NCBI GenBank assembly: GCA_943736015.1
Contig: OX031056.1
Coordinates: 62,895,277 to 62,959,276, forward strand
Direction: 5' to 3'
Source of the DNA: Tridacna crocea
Lineage: Eukaryota; Mollusca; Bivalvia; Cardiida; Cardiidae
Length of the DNA stretch: 64,000 nt
The translations under genes were made by a program, and so were the position numbers. Below are positions 53,641 through 64,000 of this stretch, piece by piece. The stretch's first letter is position 1; every line of letters starts with the position of its first letter. The notes below the pieces were generated by a model. That model ran no database searches. It was given only the letters and a program-made list of their open reading frames with translations, and had not been told where the DNA came from.

Positions 53641-54015
53641 GGTAAGACCTGTGTAATGCACTTCCGGTGAACATTTGGCAAAAATTCTAATTGGTTGATA
53701 AATAAGGGTAAATAAGGATTTATACAGAAATAATATTTTTGCACATTTCTAACGGATCAGATATTCCGTTTATGTCTATCTTGAAACTTTTTTTTTTTAT
53801 ACTTTTGTTTGTTTTCTAAAAAGGGAGGTAATTATTATCTCTTTTTCAATTGAGAATATAGCGGTTTGGAATTTATGAATCATAATCCAAAGAAGGAAAA
53901 AATAGAAAAAATGAAAAGGTGAAAGTAGTTCAATAATACTCATTTTTAATTATAGCTAATTTTGCATGATGATATTTTAGTGGAAATAGCTGTTTTCCAT
54001 TACACAGGTCTTACC
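53641..54015. mobile_element. 375-bp TTAA-flanked MITE
   Basis: TIRs GGTAAGACCTGTGTAATG (53641) and its exact complement ending at 54015. TTAA immediately flanks both (53637-53640 and 54016-54019), as for piggyBac-type targets. Diverged relatives lie at 54700-55035 and 56700-57085. No ORF. Confidence 0.82.
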
Positions 54016-54019
54016 TTAA

Positions 54020-54695
54020 CTATCTACTTGAAAGTTTTATTTTAGTTCTATTGCAGATTAAGGGTTAAACGCCTGCATGAAACAGCAACGAATTTAGAAT
54101 GCAGAGAAAAAAACCTGTCCAGGTAAGTAAACAATGCTTGCCACGATGAATTATTCAGATAAGATCTTGTATATATGTTTCAAAAAAGTAGTAGTATGAC
54201 ATAATCATGCATATCGTCGGTTTACTTCGAACACCTCGAAATACAAAAAGATAACAAGCTGTAGTTAAGAGATTTTCGAAGTAAGCCGTAGATATTTGCA
54301 TATGATCCCTAGTAACAGACGCATACTTTTGACGAAATCTACACAAGTATTTGCGAAGTAATTGTGCTAAAACTGAATTATCTAAAGGATTACGATCTCT
54401 AATTCATTGGCAAATAGCGTGAAGCAGGGACATTTTCGTAAAGGTTACTCGGCAAATCTCGGAAGCTTCCGTCTTCTACTATGAGAGTTAGGGGCCGTAG
54501 ACTTACTAACTTATCGGGAAATATCGTGTAACATCGACATTTCCGTAAAGGCCATTCGACCAATTTTGGCAGCTTCTGGGTTTTTATATGAGAGTTGGGG
54601 ACCGTAAACCTTAAGAGACTATGTAGAGGCAATAGAAATTGCCATTAACTTCCCATTCTTTTCTAATTAGGCTTTCCTCCCCCGAAGCTTGTCGT
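54020..54695. other. No gene seen
   Basis: Two similar short blocks ('cattttcgtaaaggttactc' near 54431 and 'catttccgtaaaggccattc' near 54537) form a diverged ~107-bp tandem pair. Nothing coding. Confidence 0.45.
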
Positions 54696-54699
54696 CAAT

Positions 54700-55035
54700 G
54701 TGGCATATTTTTTTGTTGTTGGATTATTGAGACTTTATAGTGATTCAATAGTTCTAAACACTTTTAACCGCCCAGAATTTCTTTAAATGTTTACCTGAAA
54801 AGTCTCTTTTCATACCTGTATTATTTTTTTGTAAAGGGAGGTAATAATAATCTCCCTTTGAAATGAGGATATGGTAATTTTAGAAATGAAAATGATAATT
54901 CTACGAAGGCAAAAACCTCCAAAAATGGCTCGGTTAAGATGCTTCAATGGTGATGATTTTTAATGATATCATATTTATTTTCTAGAGTAAAATTACAGTG
55001 GATATAGATGGTTGGCTTCAGGGTAGGAATACCTT
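54700..55035. repeat. Relative of the 53641 MITE
   Basis: Shares 'aaagggaggtaat', 'aatgaggatatgg' and the end 'ggaataccttaa'. Left end not resolved. Confidence 0.55.
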
Positions 55036-55154
55036 AATAGTTTTCTAATTCCCGCTTTACTGTTTTGAGCCACTAAGCATTTTAGAAGTTTTCATTGATT
55101 ACCTAAATTAGACTAGTCTTCAGTTTGAATTTGCTTGTTTCAATAACCGTATAT

Positions 55155-55383
55155 TTAGCCCTTTACCCCATGTGGCATTTCTATGGCATCTCTAATTGAC
55201 CCTAAATAGCAGCAAGGAGGAAGCAGTTTCTTATGTGTATATGGCACCTTTTGATAGCATAGAAAACATTGTGACAAAAGGTGAAATTGCTCGTCACGAG
55301 CAATTTCACCTTTTGTCACAATGTTTTCCAAAGATTCCTTCAAGCAATGCGTAGAAATTAGTATCTATGGAGTAAAGGGTTAA
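55155..55383. mobile_element. T-family MITE
   Basis: From TTAGCCCTTTACCCCAT to 'atggagtaaagggttaa'. Central perfect hairpin 'aaattgctcgtcacgagcaa' with arms reaching 'gaaaacattgtgac'. Confidence 0.75.
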
Positions 55384-55498
55384 ATGGTCAAAGCGGCATC
55401 AGAACCAAAATTATATTTGCGAACGGACGAACTGACCGATGTTGTACATAGACAGATATAAGCCACGTTTGCTGTATCAAGGAAGGTAACCAATCCAC

Positions 55499-55727
55499 TT
55501 AACCCTTTACCACACAGTCCCTACTTTTGACGACCCTGAGAAAAAAGCCTTTAGAAAACATTGTGAGAAAAGGAGAAAATGATGGTAACCAGCATTTTCT
55601 CCTTTTCCCACAGGGTTTTCTACCCTTCACGAAACGAATTTCGAATTTTCAGTCACTTTGATTTTTTCGTCTGCAAATGCTTTCATTTTGGAGAAACCTA
55701 AAATTTCGTCGTTTTGTAATGAGTTAA
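55499..55727. mobile_element. T-family MITE, best-preserved full copy
   Basis: TTAACCCTTTACCACACAG to 'cgttttgtaatgagttaa'. TTAA at both ends; 229 bp. Central hairpin 'ggagaaaatgatggtaacca' pairing with 'ccagcattttctcc'. Confidence 0.8.
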
Positions 55728-55729
55728 AT

Positions 55730-56695
55730 GGAAGACATCAAGTAGTAAGAAGGCACAGACGGATGACAACTACGGAGACCCATCAGGCACATTGTGAACC
55801 TCGCCTCATCCAAAATGCGAAAGCTGCCCGACGTTACTGCGTTTATCGCCTGTGTCAAAATTATATAAATGTATACAATTAAAAATCTAAGGTTCCTAAG
55901 TTCTTACCCTTATTTACAACAGGTCGCCATTGTGGTTTAAGTATCGATATATTTCTTCCAAACAAGCGTTATCATTTTCCTAACCAATCCGTTTACATGC
56001 TGTGTTATAAGATAAAGGTTTTCGAAAAAAAAGTGACCCAAGTGCGAGGGAGAATCCAGTAGGGTAGCCAACCTTGACGTCAGGCATTTTTCAAAGGGGT
56101 TTTAACCACTACACTGCAAGATAATAAAACAAGCGACAAAACGAGCTCGATAGAATATTTCGCTTTCTGGATATTAGATGGCTGTTTCACGATTTAAGTT
56201 CTAAGATGTACATATATAAACATGTTGGCTACAAGACCGATAGTTTCAATAGATGATGACCTGCTTTGCAGATGCGTGATTTAATAAGGCCCATATGGCA
56301 ATCCGTAGAAAAGTAATATAACCAGTATTTACAGAGCTCATGTTATCAGCGAAGAGGCGATTTGAATATGAATTTATTGTGAATAGGTACTACAAGAGAT
56401 ATGACATGCCCATATTTGGAAACCATAAAACCATTTACAGGTAACATTGGTATGAAGTGTATAAGATAGGCGTGTGATAACACTTGATCATCATGTCTCA
56501 ATGGAAGTACATGTACCTACCAGTTTTATTCACAGTAAATTCATTTCAAGTCACAACAATTGTTTTTCATTCATCCTAAACTTTTACCTTTATTTTATAA
56601 TTTCTAAATGCAATGTGTACAGTGAAGATCAAGCAAAATTACACTGTACAGTTAACACTGACACAGAAAAGACGGCTGGACGATAATGAGTAGTA
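55730..56695. other. No gene seen
   Basis: Nothing recognised beyond short ORFs. Confidence 0.4.
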
Positions 56696-56699
56696 AATT

Positions 56700-57085
56700 T
56701 TGCCAATGTAGTGTACCACATCTAGTGCAGCATGAAATAAAATTTCTTGTTAGTTGATAAATAGGTTTTGTACTGATATAATATTTTTGCATATCTTTAA
56801 CCGACCAGAAATTCCTTTGATGTCCATCTTGAAATTATTTGTTTATACTTTTGTTAGTTTCCAGAAAAACGGGATTTAACTATCATTTGCCTTTGTAATG
56901 AGAATATGGTGGCTTTAGATTTATGAACGATGATTCTAAGAAGGAAAAATAAGGAAAAAGTGGCTTGACTTAAGTAGTATAATAATACTCATTCTTAATA
57001 ATAGCAGATTTTTTTAGGAATAATATGTAAGTGAAAATAGCTGTTTTCCATTAGGAAGGGTACAACCTTAAGCCCTGGAGTCTAC
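56700..57085. repeat. Relative of the 53641 MITE
   Basis: Shares 'agttgataaatagg', 'aatatttttgcat', 'catcttgaaat', 'atactcattcttaataatag' and 'gctgttttccatta', ending 'accttaa'. A partial second piece begins at 57120. Confidence 0.6.
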
Positions 57086-57456
57086 TTGCTACCGTGCTTG
57101 GTAAAAATAGTTAAGGTAGTAGACCAGTAACACTCCTAGTGCAGCATAGACTAAACTTCTTGATAGTTGATAAATACGGATTTGTACTGATATATACTAG
57201 CTACCGTGCTCGGCAAAAACGGCTAAGTGGAGAGAACACTTTACCGAACAGTACTCAAGGATCTAAATTAAGGCAGATAAATCAACGGCCATATTGTTTC
57301 GATCGATGCTTGAATGACGAAAGCAAACACACATTATCCTGAGTGCCCACACTACACCGAGATAAGCCCCACAAATAGGCCATACCTTATATTGTCATTG
57401 CCGTGCTATGTGGCATGTTAACACTTAGAATACTATGTGCGACGTGCTGACCTTTT

Positions 57457-57525
57457 GCGGACAGTGTAGATCCAAGATCAGACTGCACAGAACGTGCAGT
57501 CTGATCTTGGGTCTAGTCTGTCCGA
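57457..57525. mobile_element. GATCAGACTGCAC hairpin, best copy
   Basis: Perfect 17-bp stem CCAAGATCAGACTGCAC (57472-57488) with its complement (57494-57510) and a 5-nt loop. Outer pairing by 'cggacagtgtagatcc' and 'gggtctagtctgtccg'. Partial relatives near 57675, 58015, 58480, 62925 and 63668. Confidence 0.8.
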
Positions 57526-58439
57526 TAAGCAGATATTTTTCACCCCCAAAATACCTTTGTAGTAGCAAAATTTGAGTTTTTACTATCAGCTTGTAAGTTG
57601 CATCTTAGTTATATAGCAGGATATGTTTTAATACCCATATTATACTGTTCAGCCTTGTTGTGGTTGGTTTTGTCGTCAGTGTGGATCAAGATCAGACTGC
57701 ACAGAACGTGTGGCTATATTTTTTTTTCGTTAGAAAATGTCAGTGTATTGGGTCCAGTCGCTTGAAGGGTTTACGCTTTTTCAAACGACAGAATTTTAAA
57801 AATGTCTAGACTGTAACGATATGCAGACGTACCACGTTAATGTTACTCAAAATTGAAATTCCTAGAGAACTGTAGAATACCAGCATTTTCTCCATTCCCC
57901 ACAATGTTTTAAAAAAGTTTTCTTCCTTAGGGATGTTAAAACGCGAAAATGTGTGGCAACGGGTTTGTATCTTTGCACCTGCAAATACATGTACTATTAC
58001 AGGCGTTTGTATGGATAGTCTAGATCAAGATCAGACTGCAAAAAAATAAAACTTGTAATCTCATCCTGGCCAACACTATCCTGTGTATTTTTATCTTTCG
58101 GTTGAAACAGTGATAAAATTGTGTGTTGGTTTCTTTCTTTTAATTGCTTGCCAAATTTTGAATTAATCAGCTGAACCAAGCATTGTCACGCGTTCGTTCA
58201 TTTACTCTAAGCCTTTGACCGAACTGTTCATATTATAAGCATCCTTAGACGACAATTATCTAAGTGTCTCAAATGATGGGATTTTAATATTGAAGGCCTG
58301 ATATACATTGTTGTAAAAGAAAAAAACCGCTGGTTTCCAAGATTTTTTGTTCTCCCAAAATGTTTTTCGATCCTCTTTTTCTGTGTTTCGCTGAAACACG
58401 AGCTTATTTGGTAAACGGTTAAACAGGTATGCAAAAGCT

Positions 58440-59060
58440 TAAGTATTTAATACGGAGGTAGAGGAGTGTGAAACAAGATCAGACAGAACGGCTGTACAAC
58501 TGATCTTAGTCTTTACACTTCACAAATTTCATAATATGTTGCAATAAGTGGGATGAGAATTTAATTGCATATGTCGGAGTATTTTTAGGGGATCCAATCT
58601 GAAAGTTGATTGTGTTTACGTAAATTAAAACTTATTTCAAAAATCTTTTTCAGTATACCCATCGTCTATAAAATGGTTTTTTATATGGACACACCTTACA
58701 AGTTTTGCCGTTTCAAAATGAATTAAGCAAGTTATTGGGTTCCCAAAAAAAGCCAATAGCCTACAAGCACGTTCTAATGTACCCGTGTTTAGCGAGCACC
58801 TGTATTAAGCAAGTCCATTTTCACTATAACTTGAGTATTGATGTGAGATTTTCAAAAAACGACAAATATTCTGACTTTTCGAAATTGAAGATATAAGCAA
58901 ACGGTAATGAACTGAAGATAAGAGACACCTCAGCTGAGGTTCTGTGATAGCAGAAAAAAAAAAAAAAAAAAACATTCTGAGAAAAGGAGAAATTTAGAAA
59001 TTGACCTAAATGAGCTGTTGCTCTTTGATAGCAGATAAAAATTGTGGAAGAAAAATGAGA
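58440..59060. other. No gene seen
   Basis: A decayed hairpin near 58475-58515 and an A19 run near 58955. No gene. Confidence 0.4.
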
Positions 59061-59069
59061 AATCTAGAG

Positions 59070-59165
59070 CAGAAGTTGTCTGACAACACTCAAAGCAATG
59101 TGGGACAAGGAGAAAATGCTGGTTACCAGCATTTTATCCTTTTCCCACAGTTTTTTCGAAAGCCA
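59070..59165. mobile_element. T-family hairpin, partial
   Basis: 'ggagaaaatgctggttacca' with 'gcattttatccttttcccac'. The outer parts are not clear. Confidence 0.65.
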
Positions 59166-59200
59166 ATTTTCTTCCGGGCCTTTAAAACATGGAAAGTCTC

Positions 59201-59412
59201 CGGCGTGGCCTAGAGGTAAATTGTGTGACTAGTGACCTGGAGGCTCCGGGTTCGGGCCTCACTGAATCCACTGGGTATTTCGTGGCAAACCACAATTCAG
59301 AACCCAAGCCTAGCACTGGTGAAACCCAGGAAATACATGAATAAGTGAGTTGTCGCTGTAAAATGACTGTAATAATGTTGAAAGCGGTGTAAAACACAAT
59401 CAATCAATCAAA
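59201..59412 (+). repeat. tRNA-headed SINE with (AATC)n tail
   Basis: Box A-like GTGGCCTAGAGG (59205-59216) and box B-like GGGTTCGGGCC (59248-59258), about 32 bp apart, as in a tRNA gene. The body has 'ccaagcctagcactggtgaa' and 'gaaagcggtgtaaaa', and the tail 'caatcaatcaatcaaac'. It resembles RUDI/Meta-type molluscan SINEs from memory. The best SINE in the window. Confidence 0.75.
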
Positions 59413-59468
59413 CATGGGAGTATTTTGAAAACAGGTAAATTAGGCTGGACTATACAGATGTCCCTTTC

Positions 59469-59690
59469 TTAACACTTTACCAAACGACAAAATTTTAGAC
59501 CTGTCCAGATTGAAAGCATTTGCAGACGACAGTATAAATGTGACTTAATTGAAACGTTAGAAGAGTAGAAAACATTGTGGGAAAAGGAGAAAATGCTGTT
59601 TACCAGCATTTTCTCCTTTTCCCACAATGTTTTCAGAAGGCTTCCTCCTGTGGGTCGTAAAAAACGGTATTGTTTTGTAATCGAGTTCAC
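59469..59690. mobile_element. T-family MITE
   Basis: TTAACACTTTACCAAACGAC to 'ttgttttgtaatcgagtt'. Central hairpin with 'gaaaacattgtgggaaaagg' mirrored by 'ccttttcccacaatgttttc'. Confidence 0.75.
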
Positions 59691-59917
59691 ATGGGGGTAA
59701 ATCCAACAATGTTACGAATCGTATAAAGGGTCTGCATTCGTTATCTTGGTTCGAGGACAAGAGGATCGTTTTATTAACATTATTCCTTTAGATCTGTCAG
59801 TACGGGAAGTGAATAAAACAGTGTGGTGCAGTGAGGTAGTGGGGCTTTCTTTCTCCCGTTATTTGACCATAGGGACAATTAACAGGATACTTAAAGAATT
59901 AATTGTAAAGGTCAGTT

Positions 59918-60150
59918 GTTTAAAACCTTTTTATGAATCAATGCTGTGTTTTAAAAATGATTTAATGAAAAAGCTTTTGAAAACATTGCGGAAAAAGGAG
60001 AAAATGCTGGTAACCAGCATTTTCTCCTTTTCCCCCAATGTTTTCTACTTATACAAAGACAAATCTATTGATTCGGGCTGTATTCAATTTGTCGTCTGCA
60101 AATGCTTTCAAATTGGACACACCCTAAATTGTGTCGTTTGGTAAAGGGCA
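59918..60150. mobile_element. T-family MITE
   Basis: Central loopless palindrome 'atgctggtaaccagcat' with arms of about 33 bp, and the right end 'gtcgtttggtaaaggg'. A fragment of another copy's left end ('ttaactcttcaccatacgac') begins at 60172. Confidence 0.75.
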
Positions 60151-60360
60151 GAGATATTCACTAGAAACGTTTAACTCTTCACCATACGACAACAACAATG
60201 GACTTGACCAAATTGAAAGTATATGCAAAGTATACGATAAAACTGATTTTAACAGACCGACGGTCAGACAGAAACGCAAAAACCCAAAAACAGGACCAGA
60301 CAGGGACCCCTAACACATGAACGCATAGATTCGATTTTATTTATTCTTTTTTATCAATTA

Positions 60361-60530
60361 TAGAGGAGTTTAACGTCGTTTTAAGAGCTTTGGTCACATC
60401 GCGGCGGTCAGTGCACCTATGTACATGTATTCTCTGGCTTTCTCACACTAGTACTTTCTCGGCTTTCTTTCCAAATCACTGGCTACTTTTCTAACGCGTA
60501 TCAGGGGTGAGAGGGCTAACTTTCATCAGG
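60361..60530 (+). repeat. Dispersed repeat S, copy 3
   Basis: 'gaggagtttaacgtcgtttt', 'cgcggcggtcagtgcaccta', 'aatcactggctacttttcta' and 'caggggtgagag'. The longest copy of the family. Confidence 0.6.
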
Positions 60531-60849
60531 TTTTTTCTTTATTTATTTACCTTTGTTCCTTTTGATTGACTTGTTTCTTTACCAAATTTCCATTTGTATG
60601 CATGTTGTTTCCGTTCATGACCGGAAAGACACTGTCTTCTCTACATACTAGCCCGAATTTTTTTTTTTTTAATATTTCTAGTATTATTGAAGACCTTATT
60701 CTGTGTAAGTTAAACAAAAGGGAATGGCCGAAGCCGAGTTGTAAGAATTTGTGGCCAGACCCTTTTGCCTTATTTGGATGAATACCGTCTTTTTATATAG
60801 ACAACTATGTATACAATTTGCAATAAAATATGTTTAAACTAGGGGTGAG

Positions 60850-61215
60850 AGGCGAAAAATCACCAAAAAGACCGTTGTCTGCGCATGTATTATTCTTCGA
60901 AGATTCGAACCGTGACGCATCACTCCCCCCATTTTTGAAGGGATTGTAGGAATACCCGTTATAAAGTAGCAATGGAGAAAATTTTATTAAGACGTTTGAC
61001 GAGAAAGCAGGCCTGTTTTCCGCTCCAGATTTCTCTAAACTGCTGATCATAGCTGAATGAATCGCAGCAGTTAGCGTTTTATTGAGTAAACGTTTATTTT
61101 AGCTTGAATTTCAAAGTAACGGTTGTCGCGTAGGAAAGTAGACCGGTTCTGTGCCCAGAATGCACAAATTAAATAGATGTGTGTTTATAGAATGCTGTCT
61201 AGCGGTAGATAATGC
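60850..61215 (-). repeat. Dispersed repeat D, copy 3 (inverted)
   Basis: Reverse of copy 1: 'ccgttgtctgcgcatg', 'gtgacgcatcac', 'ataaagtagcaatggag', 'ttcaaagtaacggttg' and 'agaatgctgtct' in order. Confidence 0.65.
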
Positions 61216-61224
61216 CAAAAAGAC

Positions 61225-61305
61225 AGTTTGCCATAATCGGGTATCGAGCTCACAACCACCAGGTTCCTGGTGGGATATACTAACAAATGAACTACCCGGC
61301 CGGAT
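61225..61305 (-). repeat. tRNA-like unit, minus
   Basis: On the minus strand 'gccgggtagttcatttgtta' and 'gagctcgatacccg' are spaced like A and B boxes. Likely a SINE head. Confidence 0.4.
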
Positions 61306-61360
61306 CCGGTTTATGACCGGGAAATAAATATCTCCTACATGTACGTAAATAAACCACTGG

Positions 61361-61417
61361 GTCCTGTCCGGTAGCTCAGTTCGGTAACCTTCGGGCTTGG
61401 AACCCGGAGATGGCTGA
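61361..61417 (+). repeat. Truncated tRNA-like unit, plus
   Basis: 'ggtagctcagttcggtaac' followed by a GGG-CTTGGAA-CCC anticodon-arm-like hairpin, cut off where the T-family MITE starts. Facing the minus unit at 61225. Confidence 0.45.
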
Positions 61418-61658
61418 TTTATACCTTTACTACACAACCCCGACTTTTAACGACCTTGAGAAAGAAGCCTTTCAAAAACACTTTTGGAAAAGGAGAAAAT
61501 GCTGATCAGTAACAAGCATTTTCTCCTTTTCCCACAATGCTTTCTACTCTTCCCGAAACAAATTTCAATTTTCAGATCACATTTAAATTTTATTTTGTCG
61601 TCTGCAAATGCTTTCAATCTGGATACGTCTAAAATTTTGTCGTTTGATAGAGAGTTAA
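61418..61658. mobile_element. T-family MITE
   Basis: Starts 'atacctttactacacaaccc' and ends 'gtcgtttgatagagagttaa'. Central hairpin 'aggagaaaatgctgatcag' with 'aagcattttctcct'. Confidence 0.75.
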
Positions 61659-61920
61659 TATCCTGCTTGTTCACTTTTTTTCTGAAAATTTACAAATAAC
61701 TGTTACAGAATGTAGAGGATATTTGAGGTGTTTTCTTCAGTAAAAAGATTGGAGGTTTAACATCTCGTGATATCATAAGGTAATAAAAGGGAAACATGTT
61801 CACTCCTGGCTAAGCCATGTATGATTTTCATAAGATGTAATAATTTTCGGTCTTTCACCCCCGTCTCCCATGAAAAATAAAGAAATCAATTCATTTCAGG
61901 CTTCTGACTACAGGTGCGTT

Positions 61921-61995
61921 AGAGAGAATTTCTTTAGTTCAATGGTTATGGTTTTGACCTTTCGTCCGGGCGTTCTAGGTTCGAATCCAGCCCTG
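61921..61995 (+). repeat. tRNA-like unit
   Basis: Box A-like TTTAGTTCAATGG at about 61933-61945 and box B GGTTCGAATCC at 61978-61988. The acceptor stem does not pair, so it is not called a functional tRNA. Confidence 0.45.
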
Positions 61996-61999
61996 TCCC

Positions 62000-62915
62000 T
62001 GTATTTCTATGCATTTCTTCATTTTGTGTCTTTGTTACGGACTTTTTTCCTAGGATTTGGGAGATGAGAAGTACGTGGGAGTTCTCGGTATTTTCATATA
62101 ATTGGGTTTATCAATCAGATTATTCACAGGTACAGATAGTGAAATAATGCAGCCACTCGTGAAAATATTACCGATGGTGTTCACTCGATGAACTAAATTT
62201 CGATCTTGAACCGAAAAAAAATCTATTTCCTGCTTTAAACCCTTTCTGGGAGGAGCTTTATTAAAATCCAGTACAGTTCTTTTCAGTTATTCCCCGTAAC
62301 GTACCCCCCCCCCCCCCTCCGCATAGCAACGCATAACGCATAACACTATTATGCCAAGCGCGAGAAATGTAAGGTAAATGACGTCATATTCCATCTGGTC
62401 GTGAGTCACGCGCATTTTGCCTGGGTAACTATAAGAATGTAATATTCGGTATTTACACTGGTCGTAACCATAAAATATCGAAAATATTTCACCGGTATTT
62501 CTCGATAACTTACCGGAAAGCATGGAATAATGATAATTGTTCTCTCAACACTGGACATCGTTTCGATGATGCAAATGCGTGACAATGAATAGTGGCTCAA
62601 AATATTGTACACAGTTCTTGTACAAGAAACTCCCGAAAACGTGTATAAATGCCCTGGCCGCCGCGATATAACAGAACAATTTGTAAGAGCGGCTTAAATT
62701 ACAAATCAGAAACCAACCTGAGATTTTGTCCTAATGTATAAAGTAAAGGGTCCACCCTCTTATCAGTATTACAAAAACTAGAGTTAATGGCGTAAGCATT
62801 AGCTATTCGATTTTTCAGTGTGTTCGGTCGTGACAGTGTACACGGTCATATAAAAATAAACATTGTAAAAGTTATTTGATGACCAGTAAGTCGCTTTTCA
62901 CAACTATTACTTCTG
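62000..62915. other. No gene seen
   Basis: Contains a C tract near 62306-62318. Nothing else recognised. Confidence 0.4.
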
Positions 62916-62919
62916 TTGC

Positions 62920-62995
62920 TGTCAGTGTAGATTCAAATCAGGCTGTACAAAACGTGCATTCTGATCTTTGATCTGCACTATCCGCTTTATTGAGA
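62920..62995. repeat. GATCAGACTGCAC hairpin, diverged
   Basis: 'agtgtagattcaaatcaggc' and 'cattctgatctttgatctgc' form an imperfect stem. Confidence 0.6.
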
Positions 62996-63164
62996 CGTTC
63001 GTTCAAAAAGGAACTGAAACCCAAAACGGCTGTTATATAGGTGTTTTTATGACATGGAAGCGAATTTTAGTATTTTTAATCTTGTGCTTAATCTAAATGG
63101 GACAAAAGTAATTCGGCGTAGATGAATACGCCGGTGTAATGCAGAGAAATGATCCCCATTGCAA

Positions 63165-63312
63165 AATGACCCATGGGTCATTTCTCTACGTAGAGGAATG
63201 ACCCATGGGTTATTTCTCTACATATAGTGAAATGACCCGGGTCATTTTTGTACGTAGTGAAATGACTTCTGGGGTCCTTTCTCTTCGTAGAATAATGACC
63301 CGGGTCATTTTG
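63165..63312. repeat. Five-copy palindrome array, ~32-bp spacing
   Basis: AATGACCC(A/G)(T/C)GGGTCATT palindromes start at 63165, 63197, 63231, 63261 (degraded) and 63294, separated by 'tctctacgtag'-like linkers that are themselves near-palindromic (TACGTA). Confidence 0.88.
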
Positions 63313-63779
63313 TAGGTGGGGGGAGATCATTTTTTCTTTATCAACTTCCTGGCCTGGGTTCCAAGCCCGATTATGTTTTCCTTAAATATGAGCCATGTCC
63401 TGGCAAAAAGGAGGTTAATTCAAAGTCAAATTCAAATAGTTTATTCAGCATATATAAGGCCACCGGCCCAAAATACAAAAAAAATCTGAAATGACATATA
63501 TTTAGAGTGTGACTATTAATAGTATATTTTTGTGTATAGCATATACATAATTAAACACAGGCTTTTACGGAGGACGTAGACCAAGAAAACACGGCATATA
63601 TCGTGCACTCTGATCCCGAATCTATAACGTTCGTTTCAACATACATATAAATGGGCTTTTTTAGAGGGCATAGTTCAAGATCAGACTGCACGGACTGTAC
63701 ACAATGTTTCCTTATAATAACATGAAACCTTGTTATTCATTGCATGAATATTGATCCATAGTAATAATCCTTTTTAATT

Positions 63780-64000
63780 ACCAAACAACTAAACATTTGG
63801 CTTGTCAAAATTGAAAGCAGACTGAAATAAAATAAAAGTAACTGAAAATTTCAAATTTGTTTTGTGAAGAGTAGGAAAACATTGTGGGAAAAGGAGAAAA
63901 TGCTGGATACCAGCATTTTCCCCTTTTCGCACAATGTTTTCAAAAGACCTCTTTCTCAGGGTCTTCAAAAGAAGGGATTGTGTGGTAATTGGTTTTAAAC
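63780..64000. mobile_element. T-family MITE, runs to the window edge
   Basis: 'ttaccaaacaactaaacatt' at the left, a central hairpin at 63868-63942 ('gaaaacattgtgggaaaagg', 'atgctggataccagcat'), and the right part 'gtgtggtaattggttttaa'. It may continue past 64000. Confidence 0.7.

Noticed and set aside
59746-60144. 132-codon plus ORF
   Set aside because: Its second half lies in a T-family MITE hairpin, so it is not a gene.
61921-61995. Functional tRNA gene
   Set aside because: Box A and box B are good, but the acceptor stem and T stem do not pair properly; a SINE head is more likely.

Overview
This window looks like transposon-dense, AT-rich animal DNA, most probably from a bivalve mollusc. 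The molluscan reading rests on SINE-like units ending in (AATC)n, tRNA-headed repeats, foldback elements with GATCAGACTGCAC and GCCTGCGC...GCGCAGGC cores, and the dispersed 'acaagaggaccataatgg...cacctgag' type repeat. These are recalled from bivalve genomes and were not searched. I see no rRNA operon, no bacterial-type operon and no confidently identifiable host gene. Nearly every coding signal belongs to a mobile element, often broken.

Layout. 1-5.3 kb: dispersed repeats and a decayed Ty1/copia element with an LTR-like pair. 6.4-8.8 kb: a tRNA-like SINE head and a hAT transposase fragment. 8.9-12.7 kb: a 3.8-kb inverted-repeat-bounded element carrying arrays of a ~21-bp palindrome and no transposase. 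14-15.8 kb: a perfect 36-bp-arm palindrome and a PIF/Harbinger transposase whose two halves lie on opposite strands. 16.2-26.2 kb: a ~160-bp tandem repeat interrupted by a complete 8.4-kb Ty3/gypsy-type retroelement on the minus strand. That element has LTRs at 17389-17691 and 25456-25760, a GATT target duplication, gag, protease, RT/RNase H/integrase and a fusion-type env. A textbook -1 frameshift signal joins gag to protease. 26.2-29.5 kb: two small unidentified ORFs and a two-exon DUF3504/Crypton-type tyrosine recombinase pseudogene. 29.5-33.5 kb: a decayed CR1-like LINE whose ORF1 carries a PHD-like zinc finger. 35-36.1 kb: an unidentified two-exon gene model.

36.8-41.65 kb holds the most intriguing unit. 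An almost intact long gene encodes a DDE-like catalytic triad (D470, D552, E585), a zinc cluster and an OTU/vertnin-like cysteine peptidase region (C706, H866). It is flanked on both sides by at least ten copies of a 14-bp GTTAC-N4-GTGAC motif, which suggests an autonomous DNA transposon with subterminal transposase-binding repeats.

45.9-51.3 kb is a mosaic of two repeat units (X and Y) arranged as nested giant palindromes, and a 259-bp MITE with a 9-bp target duplication is inserted in it. 52-64 kb is mostly foldback MITE families: TTAA-flanked ~230-bp elements with a GGTAACC-centred hairpin, GATCAGACTGCAC hairpins, a second TTAA-flanked family, SINEs, and a five-copy array of AATGACCC/GGGTCATT palindromes at ~32-bp spacing.

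The retroelement genes work together as one replication unit: gag capsid, then protease, polymerase and integrase through frameshifting, with env from a probable subgenomic RNA. The 37.5-40.7 kb gene probably acts on the motif arrays around it. Other elements are non-autonomous and would depend on transposases encoded elsewhere. All family names are from motif recognition by eye.
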